Positions 15,037-25,446 of a DNA stretch of 64,000 bases are shown piece after piece. The first letter of the stretch is position 1. Each line of letters begins with the position of its first letter. Below the pieces are notes generated by a model. That model worked only from the letters and a program-made list of their open reading frames with translations, did not search any database and was not told the DNA's origin. The position numbers and the translations under genes are program-made. This DNA comes from Halichondria panicea (lineage: Eukaryota; Porifera; Demospongiae; Suberitida; Halichondriidae), in assembly GCF_963675165.1 (NCBI RefSeq), contig NC_087377.1, positions 212,501 through 276,500 of the forward strand, given 5' to 3'.

Positions 15037-15923
15037 CCCTTTCCCAGCTTTAATTAAAACAGAATAAATACATGTTTTTCTTTAAAAATCCATATCTTAT
15101 GAACTGTACATTGAAATCATTCGTAACTATTTCCTACAGGTAGCCCAGACCCCGGGGGTACCATGACATCATCATCGTTACCTAGCAACTGACCACCCCC
15201 AACTAATTAGCGATTGTTTACAAACATTCACAATTATGTACACAAACAATATTATACGAAGGCACAAAGTGACTATAGACACTAAGTAAGTGTTCTCAAT
15301 GTTCTCACGGTGACATAGTTCGATCAGGATCTGCCGAAACTTCTCTGCGAGGTCGTATCAGCAGACGCCCTTTTCCCGGGAAACGTTCTTCACCTACACA
15401 CAAGTTTACAAGTTCAATGGTGGCTCATGATATCCACTGCTGTACTAACTAGCCTAAGCAAACCTATACTGAAGCTATCCTGAAGCTATCAGAATACAGT
15501 AGGTTGTACAAATGCTACTCTAGACTTACCAGATCCAGAAACTTGGTCCAGCTCCTTCAGGCTCCTCAGGCTCTTTATTTTTTAGCTTGAGGTAGCTTCC
15601 TACCTAGCTACGATCCCAGTCACTGTCCTCTCACTCTACAAGGCCATAAGCATCGATATTCTCACTGTCTAGCAGCTCTAGAGCCCCACTGAGGTTGTAC
15701 TACAAAGATCTTGAAGTCATCATCAAACGGTCACTTTTCTTTCGACAGTACTGCACAAAGCATACCTCGAAGCAAGATGTTGAAAATACCATGTGAAAGA
15801 GCAGCTCAATGCGCATGTGCTGGTACCTACAGCGTGTGCATAGCTCCAACACAGCCTGCACAGCAAATTTTTGAAAAATCTCGGTCCGCTGGACGACATA
15901 TGTCGTCCAAAGCCGGGAAAGGG
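15037..15923. mobile_element. piggyBac-type MITE, copy 2 (TTAA target)
   Basis: Same 887-bp length and ends as copy 1, with only a few substitutions seen (for example gacagtactgc for gacggtactgc). It lies exactly 1367 bp downstream of copy 1, with the flank S duplicated as well. The pair therefore arose by tandem duplication of MITE plus flank rather than by two separate insertions. Confidence 0.9.
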
Positions 15924-16339
15924 TTAAATTCTGTGGATCGAAAGTCAAAAATGTTATGGTTTTCTGAATGCTTAGAAACAGACCTTTTAAATGGTACGGG
16001 TGGGTTAGGGTTAGGCTCCCGTGAGTGGACTGAATGCGCCAGCAAAAGTCTTAGGCTCCCGCGAGTTGGCTGAATGCGCCACGAAAATAACCCCACGAAA
16101 ATTATCCGCTATATATACGATAGTTGGATGTTTTTTATGCGCTGTACTCCCCCCTTGTGTTGTATGTTTTATGTGAGTGCGCTAAATGCGCCAGCGAAAG
16201 TCTTAGGCTCTCGCGAGTTGGCTGAATGCACCAGCAAAAGTCTTAGGCTCTCGCAAGTTGGGCTGAATGCGCTAGCGAACGTCTTAGGCTCTCGCGAGAG
16301 GGCTGAATGCACCACGAAAATGACCCGCTATACGATAGT

Positions 16340-16890
16340 TGGAATAGTTAGTATTTTTTATGCACTGTACTCCCCCCTTGCATGTGTGACGGTGTTTTGG
16401 GTTAGTTAGTGTTCACTTCTCTATAATTACATACATGCATTAATTTGGGTGACAATTTGTGGGACATTATGATCATTGACGTGTGCAATAAATGATGTAT
16501 ATATACTGTGTGTGTGTGCAGGACTGAACACCAGCCCCCGGCATGTATCTTGAGGGACGCTGTACAGAGATGTTAGGGCAAGTTCCTTTAATTAGATCCA
16601 GATATTGTAATTATTTCCTTCTTCCAGGTTGTCGGTGGCTAAACGTGCTTATAGTTGCCATGGAGATGGAGATGGTAATTGACTGAAGTCATGTACCTAC
16701 CTCTCGATAGAAGGAAACAAGGATTTGTCAATAATTATAGTACTGTGATAAATAAATGTTTTGTCAACTTCGATTCTCTAAGATCATAATTATTCACAAC
16801 TATAATTATACTATTGTTCTTGTTCTTACAAAACTTTAAATTATGTTACGTTGTTTCGTATTAATTATATATCGAGTACAGCAGCCATTT
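16340..16890. repeat. Duplicated spacer without gene
   Basis: Nearly identical to 31,640-32,195. It contains gcaggactgaacaccagccc and atggagatggagatgg, then very AT-rich sequence. No convincing coding exon in either copy. Confidence 0.7.
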
Positions 16891-18205
16891 AGTGTTAGGT
16901 AGTGCCAGACCATCAAACCATCACCTTGTCCATCCATATATACACAACCATCAACCTACACAGAGAGCATGAGAGACTTGTCACACAACATAGCTAGCTA
17001 CTTATCTGTGTGTATGTGGCTCCTCCACAACCGTCAACCTACACAGAGAGCATGAGAGACATGCCACACGACATAGCTAGCTACTCATCTGTGTGTATGC
17101 TGTTACAGTGGCTCCTCCACACAATCAACCTACACAGAGAGCATGAGAGATACTGTACACAATGGAACTACTTATCTTTTGCTGTGAAGAGACATCTACC
17201 TACACACCATAGAAACCAGCCATACTTATCTTTATTGTCTCCATAGCTGCACACAAAACAATCAAGACACACTATAAATGATAGTAGTGGGCGTTGAGAT
17301 CTGAGCCCCTCCCCCACATCTCCAGTCAAGCCCCTCCCCCTTCAGTACCTGCAATACATTATACAGTGATGAGGTTAGTAATCCTCCCTGGGTCCCAGAG
17401 CAGCATGGCTTGTCTGTATATACCTGGAGGAGAGAGGAGACAAAAGCAGTGAGAGAATGGAACACTAGCTATAGTACAGTAGCTAGTAGGAGGAGCTGTG
17501 TGTGTGCATTGTGGCTGCAAGAGAACAAGCAAATGCATGGTTACATTGAGAGCAGCAGTTCAAACAAAACCATCCACTCCACACAATACAATACCAGCCA
17601 ATCACCACCACAGCTGACAACCATCAGCCTAGTATTATCAATACAGTGATGAGGTTAGTAATCCTCCCTGGGTCCCAGATCTAGCAGCATGGCTTGTCTG
17701 TACGTACGTACCTGGAGGAGAGAGGAGACAAAAGCAGTGAGAGAATGGAACACTAGCTATAGTACAGTAGCTAGTAGGAGGAGCTGTGTGTGTGCATTGT
17801 GGCTGCAAGAGAACAAGCAAATGCATGGTTACATTGAGAGCAGCAGTTCAAACAAAACCATCCACTCCACACAATACAATACCAGCCAATCACCACCACA
17901 GCTGACAACCATCAGCCTAGTATTATCAATACACACACAATACATAATTATAACACCAGACAACAAAATTACACCCATAGCTGTTTGTGCTGTGCAGAGA
18001 AGAGATGAGAAATTCCCACAACAACAAATCAATTCAACAGATCATTATTATCATCATAATACCAGACCAGGAATGAATGCACTCCTGACCAGACAAATCA
18101 TTATAATCAAATCACACATCATCACCAATCTCCAGACTGTGCAACAAAATTTCGCAACCACAATCAAATCATCGACAGAAGGTTTAGTTTCCTTGCACAA
18201 TATTT
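16890..18205. repeat. Repeat R, copy 1
   Basis: Member of a low-copy repeat also at 32,195-33,227, 34,210-35,313 plus 47,964-49,430 (split), and 56,697-59,215. It begins at gtacagcagccat and contains about three tandem units of roughly 93 bp with ctacacagagagcatgagag. In this copy an inner segment (17,340-17,640) is duplicated at 17,640-17,930. The region around 18,160 (caatcaaatc) is the uninterrupted form of the site split by the 12.65-kb block further right. Confidence 0.8.
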
Positions 18206-18480
18206 AGTTGCCAAAATGATGATCACCTTTGAGAAAAAATCACACACAAAACAAACACCAAATGCTAAAATCATAAAAAACTGTTCTAAAAATTAAATTC
18301 TATGCTATATTTACCCTAGTCTCATGAATCAGCCGCCGTTCTTCTGATTCATGAGACTATTTTTACCCCTGGGAACAGCTGTTGTTTGCTAGACTTTTCC
18401 AGGGCTTGCTGTGGAAAGCCCTTCTTGTTCACTCACTTTCTGGTCCCGTTTCTTACCATTGATAGCAATGTCAGACCGAT
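18205..18480. repeat. Direct repeat flanking a unique segment, left copy
   Basis: Begins gttgccaaaatgatgatcac and includes cctgggaacagctgttgttt. A second copy lies at 19,328-19,545 and a single copy at 33,228-33,440. The unique 18,480-19,325 is therefore absent from the paralogous locus. Confidence 0.75.
18317..18359. repeat. Small hairpin insertion
   Basis: Perfect 16-bp inverted repeat (tagtctcatgaatcag / ctgattcatgagacta) with an 11-base loop. The paralogues at 19,430 and 33,320 lack it and read straight through tttaccc, so it is an insertion of a tiny foldback sequence. Confidence 0.75.
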
Positions 18481-19325
18481 TTTCATTTTTGCTATTTCTA
18501 ACTCCTATGTATTAATATCTCTTTTGAACACTCTAGGCAAACCAGAAAAACTTTACTGCACTGGATTTGGTCAAGCGAATGCAGAGATACAGAGTTTTGA
18601 AGAACACTAGTCAGGGAAAAATTCGTACAAAAATTTACCGCATTTTAATGTACTTGGGCGGGACTTATGAAATTTGTTGTTAATACCGGAAATGATCTTA
18701 AAGTTAGCATATCTGCTGAACCGCTTGGTCTATTCTCTTTTAAAAAAGTATGAAATGGACACTCAGGACTCAACATTGTAACCATTTGATATCTATTATG
18801 AAGTTTATAATGTTTCTGTAATGTATATCTGTTTCTTGATCTTTATAAGCAATTTTTCTGTCAATTTCATTTGGTCTAAATAATTCGTTTTTAGTGTGAT
18901 GTAGATTTAAGGCCATACAACTATAAATCTATGATACAACTCTGTTGACAGCTTCTAATTAATACAGTAGATTACTCTTGTCTTTTTTGTGTGCAAATTG
19001 AATCAGTTCTTGCAATTTAATAGTTTTGGTAGATTACATTGTTGTCCCTGGAATTCTCTCCAATCTTTCTTGTTTCTTTTCAACAGAGGCTTTCAGATTG
19101 CTTCAATAATTACTTTCAGTAACTTATAAGAACTTCTAAGAAATAAATACAGCTATTGGTACACTTGGCTTGATTTTACTGCATTTCTATTCTCAGCTCC
19201 ACCCATCTATCCATGCAATATGTGATTCCGCAAGAAATAAAAGCTTATTGTAGCAACTTTTTGCATAATCTGGAGAGAGTTCGAGATGAAAGACATGCTC
19301 ACTTGTGTTTTTGTTCATTTTCATG
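18480..19325. other. Unique segment between direct repeats
   Basis: About 850 bases absent from the paralogous 33-kb locus and lying between two direct repeats. AT-rich with no clear exon. It may be a non-coding insertion or the remains of the ancestral spacer. Confidence 0.4.
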
Positions 19326-19886
19326 TTTGGTTGCCAAAATGATGATCACCTTTGAGAAAAAATCACACACAAAACAAGCATCAAATGCTAAAATCATAAA
19401 AAACTGTTATAAAAATCAAATTCTACACTATTTTTTACCCCTGGGAACAGCTGTTGTTTGCTAGACTCTTCCAGGGCTTGCGGAAAGCCCTTCTTGTTCA
19501 CTCACTTTCTGGTCCCGTTTTTTACCATTGAATTACTGTACGAAAATACCCCCACGCACTACTTCCGGTCTGACATCTCTACCAGTATGAAAATACTCCC
19601 ACTCACTACTTTCAGTCTGACATCTCTACCAATAGGTGTCAGCTGCAGCAGTCCTGCTTCTCTTGGCTGCTAAAGAATCTGGGTGGGGCTGCTGCTGGAC
19701 TGAAGCTAGGACGCCTTCTTATTCTATCCACCGTCAAGGTACCCATATAAAGTAAAAAGCTTATATCATACAGAAATTTTTTTGATACAGACCCTTGAAT
19801 ACTACTGTTGTTTTTATACCACCCAACAAACACAAAATATTTATAACATGAACAAACATTTTTAATAATAATATAGAGCTGCAGGC

Positions 19887-21495
19887 ATGGCCAAGAGGCC
19901 ACACTGGACCACGGAGGAGGTTCTACAAGACATCTTGAATGATGAGGAACCTGCAGAGGAGTGGGAAGAGGATATGGAAGAGGTAACAGCGGACAGGGAT
20001 GAGCCAGTCATGCAGGGCAGTGACGAAGAATTTTCTGATTGGGATGAAGGTTGGGTCTAAAACTAAACTGAATACCGATATAATTTATTACAACGTACAT
20101 GTAGAAATGGAGCCCCCATCAACAGGCAGCAATCCTGCACAAGGTAAATTAAATTGTGACAGGGCCAATGAAAAGGGCCCTTAACGCGGCAATAATTAAA
20201 TTAAGTTATAGGCCAATTTAGTAGAAATAAAAAACATGGGCAAACATTTTTTCACAGGTGCTAACATCAACCCTTCCTCTACCTCTACCTACCTGTAAAA
20301 ATTTGGGTCTCTACGAAGCTTTTAAACGGTCAAGCGCGGACGTTGAAAAAACTCACCGAACGCTCATTTTGAAATTTACTGTCTACGTGAGGGGAAATTC
20401 CCTGGGATTTCCCTATTATTGTTAATTATTTTTAACATATTTATTAATAATTATAAGGTTAACAATTTGTACCAGCTATTGATAAATCCTTTCCTAGACG
20501 ACACAAGTGACGACACAAGTGGTCCAAGCAACTCGTCACACGGTTTGTGCAATGTTATGAAGTACAATTACAATCAGTTAGACTACCACACAAAACTAAT
20601 GTACAGCTAATTATTATTACCCTCACATTTATTTAGGCAATGAGCAACCTACCTGGAGGAGTGAATTGCACACCCTGACTATCAAGTCATTTGAGTCAGC
20701 AGTAGGACCAACAGTGGACATCTCAGAGAGGCCAGAAGAAGTGTTTCTGCTATTTTTTAACAATGGTCTGCAGGGACACATTGTGTGTGAGAGCAACAAC
20801 TACACTAGACATGTAATGGGAGAGGAGGCATACCGAACGTGGACTCAACACACAGTTTAAGAGCTCTGGGCCTTCTTCGGATTCTCCATCCTCATGGGAC
20901 TCAATCACCTGCCATCGATCAATGACTATTGGAGCCGAGACCACTATGCACCCATCGCCGATGTAATCTCAAGGCAGAGATTCCGTGATATCTCCCAGTA
21001 TCTGCACTTCGTGGACAACGACCATCTTGTTCCACGAGGTGACCCCTCGTACAATCGGTTAGGGAAGATCCGCCCCCTCATTGAGCACCTGGGTGAGAGG
21101 TTCGAAGCTTTGTACAACCCTACACAGAATGTAGCAGTGGACGAAGCAATGATTAAGTTTCAGGGGCAGTCTTCCTTAAAGCAATATAATATGCCTATGA
21201 AACTGATCAAACGGGGGATCAAGGTATGGGTATTGGCAGATAGTGCTAACGGCTATTTCCACAAATTTGACATATACACGGGGAAGCAAAAGAAGAGACA
21301 GGTTGGACTTGGTGAGTATGTTGTCAAAACATGTGCCTGCAACCACCTGCAAAGAGATGTAAACGGGGATGGTGTGCGTTCTGCTGGAAGGACTCCAACA
21401 AGAGGACTGACAGATGTAACGAGTGTGGTGTGTGGCTCTGCCATGGTGGAAACCCAACATCAGACTGTTTCTATTTGTGGCATAAGAACTTGTAA
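19887..21495 (+). pseudogene. piggyBac transposase, spliced, broken
   Basis: Four exons with consistent phase-1 introns: 19,887-20,049 (MAKRPHWTTEEVLQDIL, acidic N-terminus), 20,105-20,143, 20,498-20,542 (Asp/Ser rich) and 20,637-21,495. The last exon has the DDE_Tnp_1_7 core: FESAVGPTVDISERPEE, ELWAFFGFSILMGLNHLP, HFVDNDHLVPRGDPSYNRLG and VDEAMIKFQGQ with the first catalytic Asp. Breaks: an in-frame TAA at 20,858-20,860 just before ELWAFFG. After GLGEYVVK (about 21,330) a deletion removes the second and third catalytic Asp regions and joins, in another frame, to the Cys-rich zinc domain (RCKRGWCAFCWKDS ... CNECGVWLCHGG, ends WHKNL). Not functional as it stands. Family activity is cut-and-paste transposition at TTAA. 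Confidence 0.9.
20150..20490. other. piggyBac intron 2
   Basis: Unusually long intron for this gene, containing ctacctctacctacctg and AT-rich sequence. The 34-kb copy has only about 60 bases at this position, so roughly 290 bases were gained here or lost there. Confidence 0.6.
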
Positions 21496-21684
21496 ATATT
21501 ATAATTATTATCTTATTTACTGTTTATGATAATTATTATTTATTAGTACGGCTTCATTATAGTCACATGATGTACGCTAATGATACACACTAATCATTAT
21601 AATTATTTAAAGCAACAAAGCTACGCGTACATATATACGTACTGCATCGCTCGGTAGATTAATAATACACAGCCTATCACTCAC

Positions 21685-21755
21685 CTTGTGACACGTACGT
21701 TTGGTTGACTGCTCCACCACCTGAGAATCACACGCATCTGTGATCCAGCAATGCT
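21685..21755 (-). CDS. Possible isolated exon, not recognised
   Basis: Flanked by gtgtgtacag and gtgagtg on the minus strand and open in the frame CWITDACDSQVVEQSTK. No family recognised and no partner exons found nearby. Confidence 0.25.
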
Positions 21756-22092
21756 CTGTACACACAAAGAAAGATGATGAAGGGTTCTTAGTACTACAAA
21801 TTCTAGATACAATGAAAGCACCGCAGGTGCTGATGCCTCGGTGGAGATACCAAAACTACATAACACAAAGCTACTAATAGCTACTAATAGCACATGATAA
21901 ACAATTTAATTTTGCTGAGTTGGTAATGATCGACCATGATTGTTGTTAAAAACGATTGATGCCCAAAAGTTCAAGTCTAAAGCTGCATTCAAGTAGCAGA
22001 GCCTTGCAGCTCTCTTCTCACTCTTGCAGCTACCAATAGCTAGCGTTCTATAGTGCAGAGCTAACTACTAAGTAGAGTAGCAACACTCGGTA

Positions 22093-22275
22093 AACAAGTT
22101 TGGCTACGTGTTCTTCTGAAAAGGCTGCAATGGCATTCCAAGTAAGCAAAACTAGGCATAACTCGAGAACGAAGCATTATTTGGCAAATCCACGAATTTA
22201 AATCCATGACTAGAAGCCTATATAGAAACTCTTACTTGCACTTGATTCATCCTTGAGCAGCTGTAGCAGTCTACA

Positions 22276-22336
<61 letters not shown>

Positions 22337-22370
22337 TACCGTATACCTCGCTTGCGCATGCGCACCGAGG
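22093..22370. repeat. Second copy of the left-edge dispersed repeat
   Basis: Matches 20-345 (aacaagtttggctacgtg, ggctgcaatggcattccaag), with a CGCA/CA microsatellite at 22,275-22,337 and the same cttgcgcatgcg end. Confidence 0.75.
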
Positions 22371-22379
22371 CTATCTGCC

Positions 22380-23150
22380 ATTCAGGCTGTATTATTTTAT
22401 CAAAGTGTATCATAGGCCCTAAAGAATACTCTAAACATCACTACAGTCAACATACAGCTTAGGAAGCTTGGTAGAGCTGGGCCACTGCAAGTGTTTCTTC
22501 GTTCACAGTCACACACGAGATCACATTTGTATATAAGCCACACCTAGTACATACAGTACCTGCACACAAAAAAAGGTGAAGCAAAGCTTCTTAGGAGTTT
22601 AAACTCTACAGCTATGTGCTATATACCAAGCACAATTAGTATTAGACTGTATGAAGCTTCTAGAGAATCGAAAAAGCCAAGTAACAAAGTGGAATTATAC
22701 GCAACTACTACTTACCACTTGACAGAAGCAGATCACAGCCAAATTTTTGAGATAGTAAGCGATTCGGGCATCATCTTGTAGATCTTTGACTGATCAACTT
22801 GAGCTGCAATAATTGATCGTGTATGTACAGTCTTGTAGCACTACTAAATACACACATTATCTCGCACTGTTTCTGCAACACAGTGGAAAGCTCGCAATGT
22901 TTTTATAACACAGCGGAAGGCTGCAAAAAAATCAAGTCAATCAATAAAACATGACCAAATAAACAACTACAATGCTCCACAAGGCTTCCTAGCCTAACAT
23001 TCCTGCAAACATGCAAGCTACAAGCAAGCAAAGAAACTCACCTCTTCCAGCAAGACACTGAGCTTCTTCTTCAAACGGGTCAGGTGGCATATCCGGCCTT
23101 CAAACTTCAAAGGAACTGAGCTTCTGGAATGAACTGGATCTGAGAATATT
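22380..23150. repeat. Fragments of modules M and R on the minus strand
   Basis: 22,790-22,862 is a reverse copy of the module M sequence at 24,915-24,985. 22,862-22,925 holds two units of the 30-bp tgtttctgcaacacagtgga repeat, and 22,925-23,160 matches 58,930-59,160 of R. In both places the minus strand can be read as a short coding start, MPPDPFEEEAQCLAGR, ending at gtgagt, perhaps a first exon of an unknown gene. Confidence 0.55.
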
Positions 23151-23500
23151 TCAGGCCATTGACATCAGAGTCTCAGTTTCAGAGCTGGAGGTAAAGCCTT
23201 TGAAGTGATCCTTTGACGAGGCCTTGAATTCCAATTCATTTTCAGTCCCTCTAACTCTGGGTCTTCTCTTGCTCCACTCGAAGGAAAGGCTCTTGTCCCT
23301 CAACTCTCGATCAGAGGCAAAGGACAGGGCAAGGAGGAACACATCATCTCCTTCGCTGACTTCCTGACAGTGTAACGTGGGGTAATGGATGTTAGTAGAT
23401 ACTCTTGCACACATGCATAATTATAACAAAATTACTCACTTCTGCAAACCAGCATTCTTGGTGATCGAGGACTGAGAGAGATTTCACTGGTGCATGTATA
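23151..23500 (-). pseudogene. Truncated copy of the COR/Death gene
   Basis: The minus strand reads SEGDDVFLLALSFA and GTENELEFKASSKDHFKGF, clearly paralogous to the exon at 61,233-61,467, and 23,440-23,500 matches the end of the next exon up. The copy then jumps from HFKGF straight to SSSET of the following exon, with the join inside both exons and not at splice sites, so it is a deletion and not a retro-copy. It is then fused to repeat R sequence. Confidence 0.8.
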
Positions 23501-23529
23501 TAGCTCCATTAGTATGAGGACCTCGTGTA

Positions 23530-23713
23530 CATCACTGGATATCTGCTTAGTAATGGATGAATGTATGTCACAGAATACGAGCAATCAGACAGAGCCTTGG
23601 TGACAGCAATCTCTTGTTTGGTGAGGTAGACGTCAGCACACTGCCAGTCTCTTCAGAGCTAGCTTGCGTCCATTACTGGCTCTGACCACAAAGACGACAT
23701 GCAGCAAAGCCAC
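23530..23713 (-). pseudogene. N-lobe fragment of the NAK-type kinase
   Basis: After an acceptor (cacactag) the minus strand gives FVVRASNGRKLALKRLAVC with the ATP-binding Lys motif ALKR. After a one-base frame change at a TGA it continues as DVYLTKQEIAVTKALSD, which contains the alpha-C Glu. This matches the AAK1-family N-lobe and is upstream, in transcription order, of the kinase exons at 6.2-3.2 kb. The frameshift makes it a pseudogene piece. It could be the original 5' part separated by the satellite block, or a stray duplicate. Confidence 0.7.
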
Positions 23714-23721
23714 CTAGTGTG

Positions 23722-23770
23722 TGTGTGCGTGGGCGGGTGTGTGTGTGTGTGTGTGTGTGTGGGGGGGGGG
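23722..23770. repeat. TG microsatellite and G run
   Basis: TG repeats followed by about ten G. Confidence 0.9.
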
Positions 23771-24330
23771 TGGTGGTGTGTGAGGAAAATGGCTGACAAT
23801 ACTTATAGGACATTTTGCAAAAGAGCCGACTTGGCGTTTATTAATTTGGCATCTCAGGCGTGTTTACTACAGCAATGAGGTTGTATCCTAAACAGGTTAT
23901 GAGAAGTCTCACCCAGGTAAGGCTATATGCAAGGCCAGGTCTAATCCCCCAGTCAGTGTGAGGACAACACTTCAAGAGTCAAATTAGAGTCAAATTGCCC
24001 GTACCTCCCGTGGGGGGGGGGCAACACATTGAGAGGCATTATCACCTGATCATGATTATACAGTATAGGTAGTTGTCACCTGAGCGGAAACGGTACTAGA
24101 CACTGGAGTGACACCAGAGTCACACAATTCGTTGAGGTGTCCTGTACCGGCGGGGGGATAGCAAACACAGGGGTCAAAGTGCACAGAATTGCAGGAGAGT
24201 TTGTAGCCATTTCAGCTTGTTGAGATTCAGTAGCAGTAAGCTGTGCAAATTAATGATAGGCTTTTCAAAGAATTGCATGGACAATCTCAACTATACATAA
24301 AACTCCTACTGAAAATTAATAAGTCATCAA
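23770..24330. other. Stretch without a recognisable gene
   Basis: Includes a second G run near 24,013 and the words cattgagaggcatta and cccccagtca, the latter also found near 7290, so this is probably decayed repeat sequence. No exon seen. Confidence 0.4.
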
Positions 24331-25212
24331 TAATTATTGTCTAGTCATATTAAAGGTAGCGCTCACCTTTCCCCTGAGTCAGAGTGTTGGTCCATTGTGT
24401 CCAGTGCACCGTGCTAGCTAGTAGGACCACTCGATCCAATGGATGTGCTCTCAGAGTATTAGAACTGCACTGATGAATGAAGCACATGAACAGTGGGTAA
24501 AGGATCATCACACTATTAGACAAAAATATGTTTCATTTTGTAGATTTGATGACGACACGCTCACACACAAGTAGTTGGGCGGAGTCCGGACTCCGTCCAA
24601 CTAACACACAAGATGGAGACGGTTGGGGAGGAAAAGCGTTCACTTGTCCTTCCCTCTAGGAGCTTCCACAAGGCTGGATATAGGGTGAATACTCCTCCAA
24701 AAGACCAGCAGCAATGGATCACAAGGTAAAGAGCAGTGAGTACAAGTAAGTGGCTAGTTATGATCAAAAGTGGACCACCTAGTATAGTGTATAGGCTGCT
24801 TTAGATGACTGGCATTCAATATCTGCTAATAGATATCATTACTAGTGATCAAACTATACAGCCTTTGTATCAAATGCATCCATTGCTACACATTTGTTGA
24901 CCCGTTGTCAGTCTCCAAGATAATGTGTGTATTTAGTAGTGCTACAAGACTGTACATACACTATCAATTATTGCAGCTCAAGTTGATTTGAAGAAATAAA
25001 AATATTTAAGATAATAATTGTTATGGTGGAATTATCTACTAGTGAGTGAGTGGTCTGATTGTTCTCTCACTTGTTAGATTAGTGAGGGTCAGTTGTTCAC
25101 TCTGTTGGATGCTGATGATGATCCACCCATTGGACGTCAGATAAAAATACAGTCGACCTAAGGAACAGTGAGTACTGCCGCGTGCAGAGTGTGACTCTTT
25201 CCCTAACCAAAC
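24330..25212. repeat. Low-copy module M, second copy
   Basis: Paralogue of 7385-8640 but lacking the part equivalent to about 7905-8275. The exon-like sequence at 24,545-24,748 is broken by a palindromic insertion at 24,571-24,610 (ttgggcggagtcc / ggactccgtccaa) and by small changes (a frame-ending tag at ggatatagggtg). Confidence 0.8.
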
Positions 25213-25446
25213 GTTTTGTAGTTTGTGCTTATTGCGCTGTACTCCCCCCTTGGATGTGTGACTGTGTTTTGTAGTTTGTGCTTTTTGCGCTGTACTCCCC
25301 CCTCGCATGTGTGACTGTGTTTTGTAGTTTGTGCTTTTTGCGCTGTACTCCCCCCTTGCATGTGTGACTGTGTTTTGTAGTTTGTGCTTTTTACGCTGTA
25401 CTCCCCCCTTGCATGTGTGACTGTGTTTTGTAGTTTGTGCTTTTTG
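25212..25446. repeat. 53-bp minisatellite, about 4 copies
   Basis: Same unit as at 12,649, here on the left side of the 40-bp array. The final unit fuses directly into the satellite (tttttgcgttcccatgag). Confidence 0.93.

Noticed and set aside
17689-18207. 172-codon plus frame in repeat R
   Set aside because: Broken or different in the other R copies and low in complexity (Asn/Thr/Ile rich), so not conserved as a protein.
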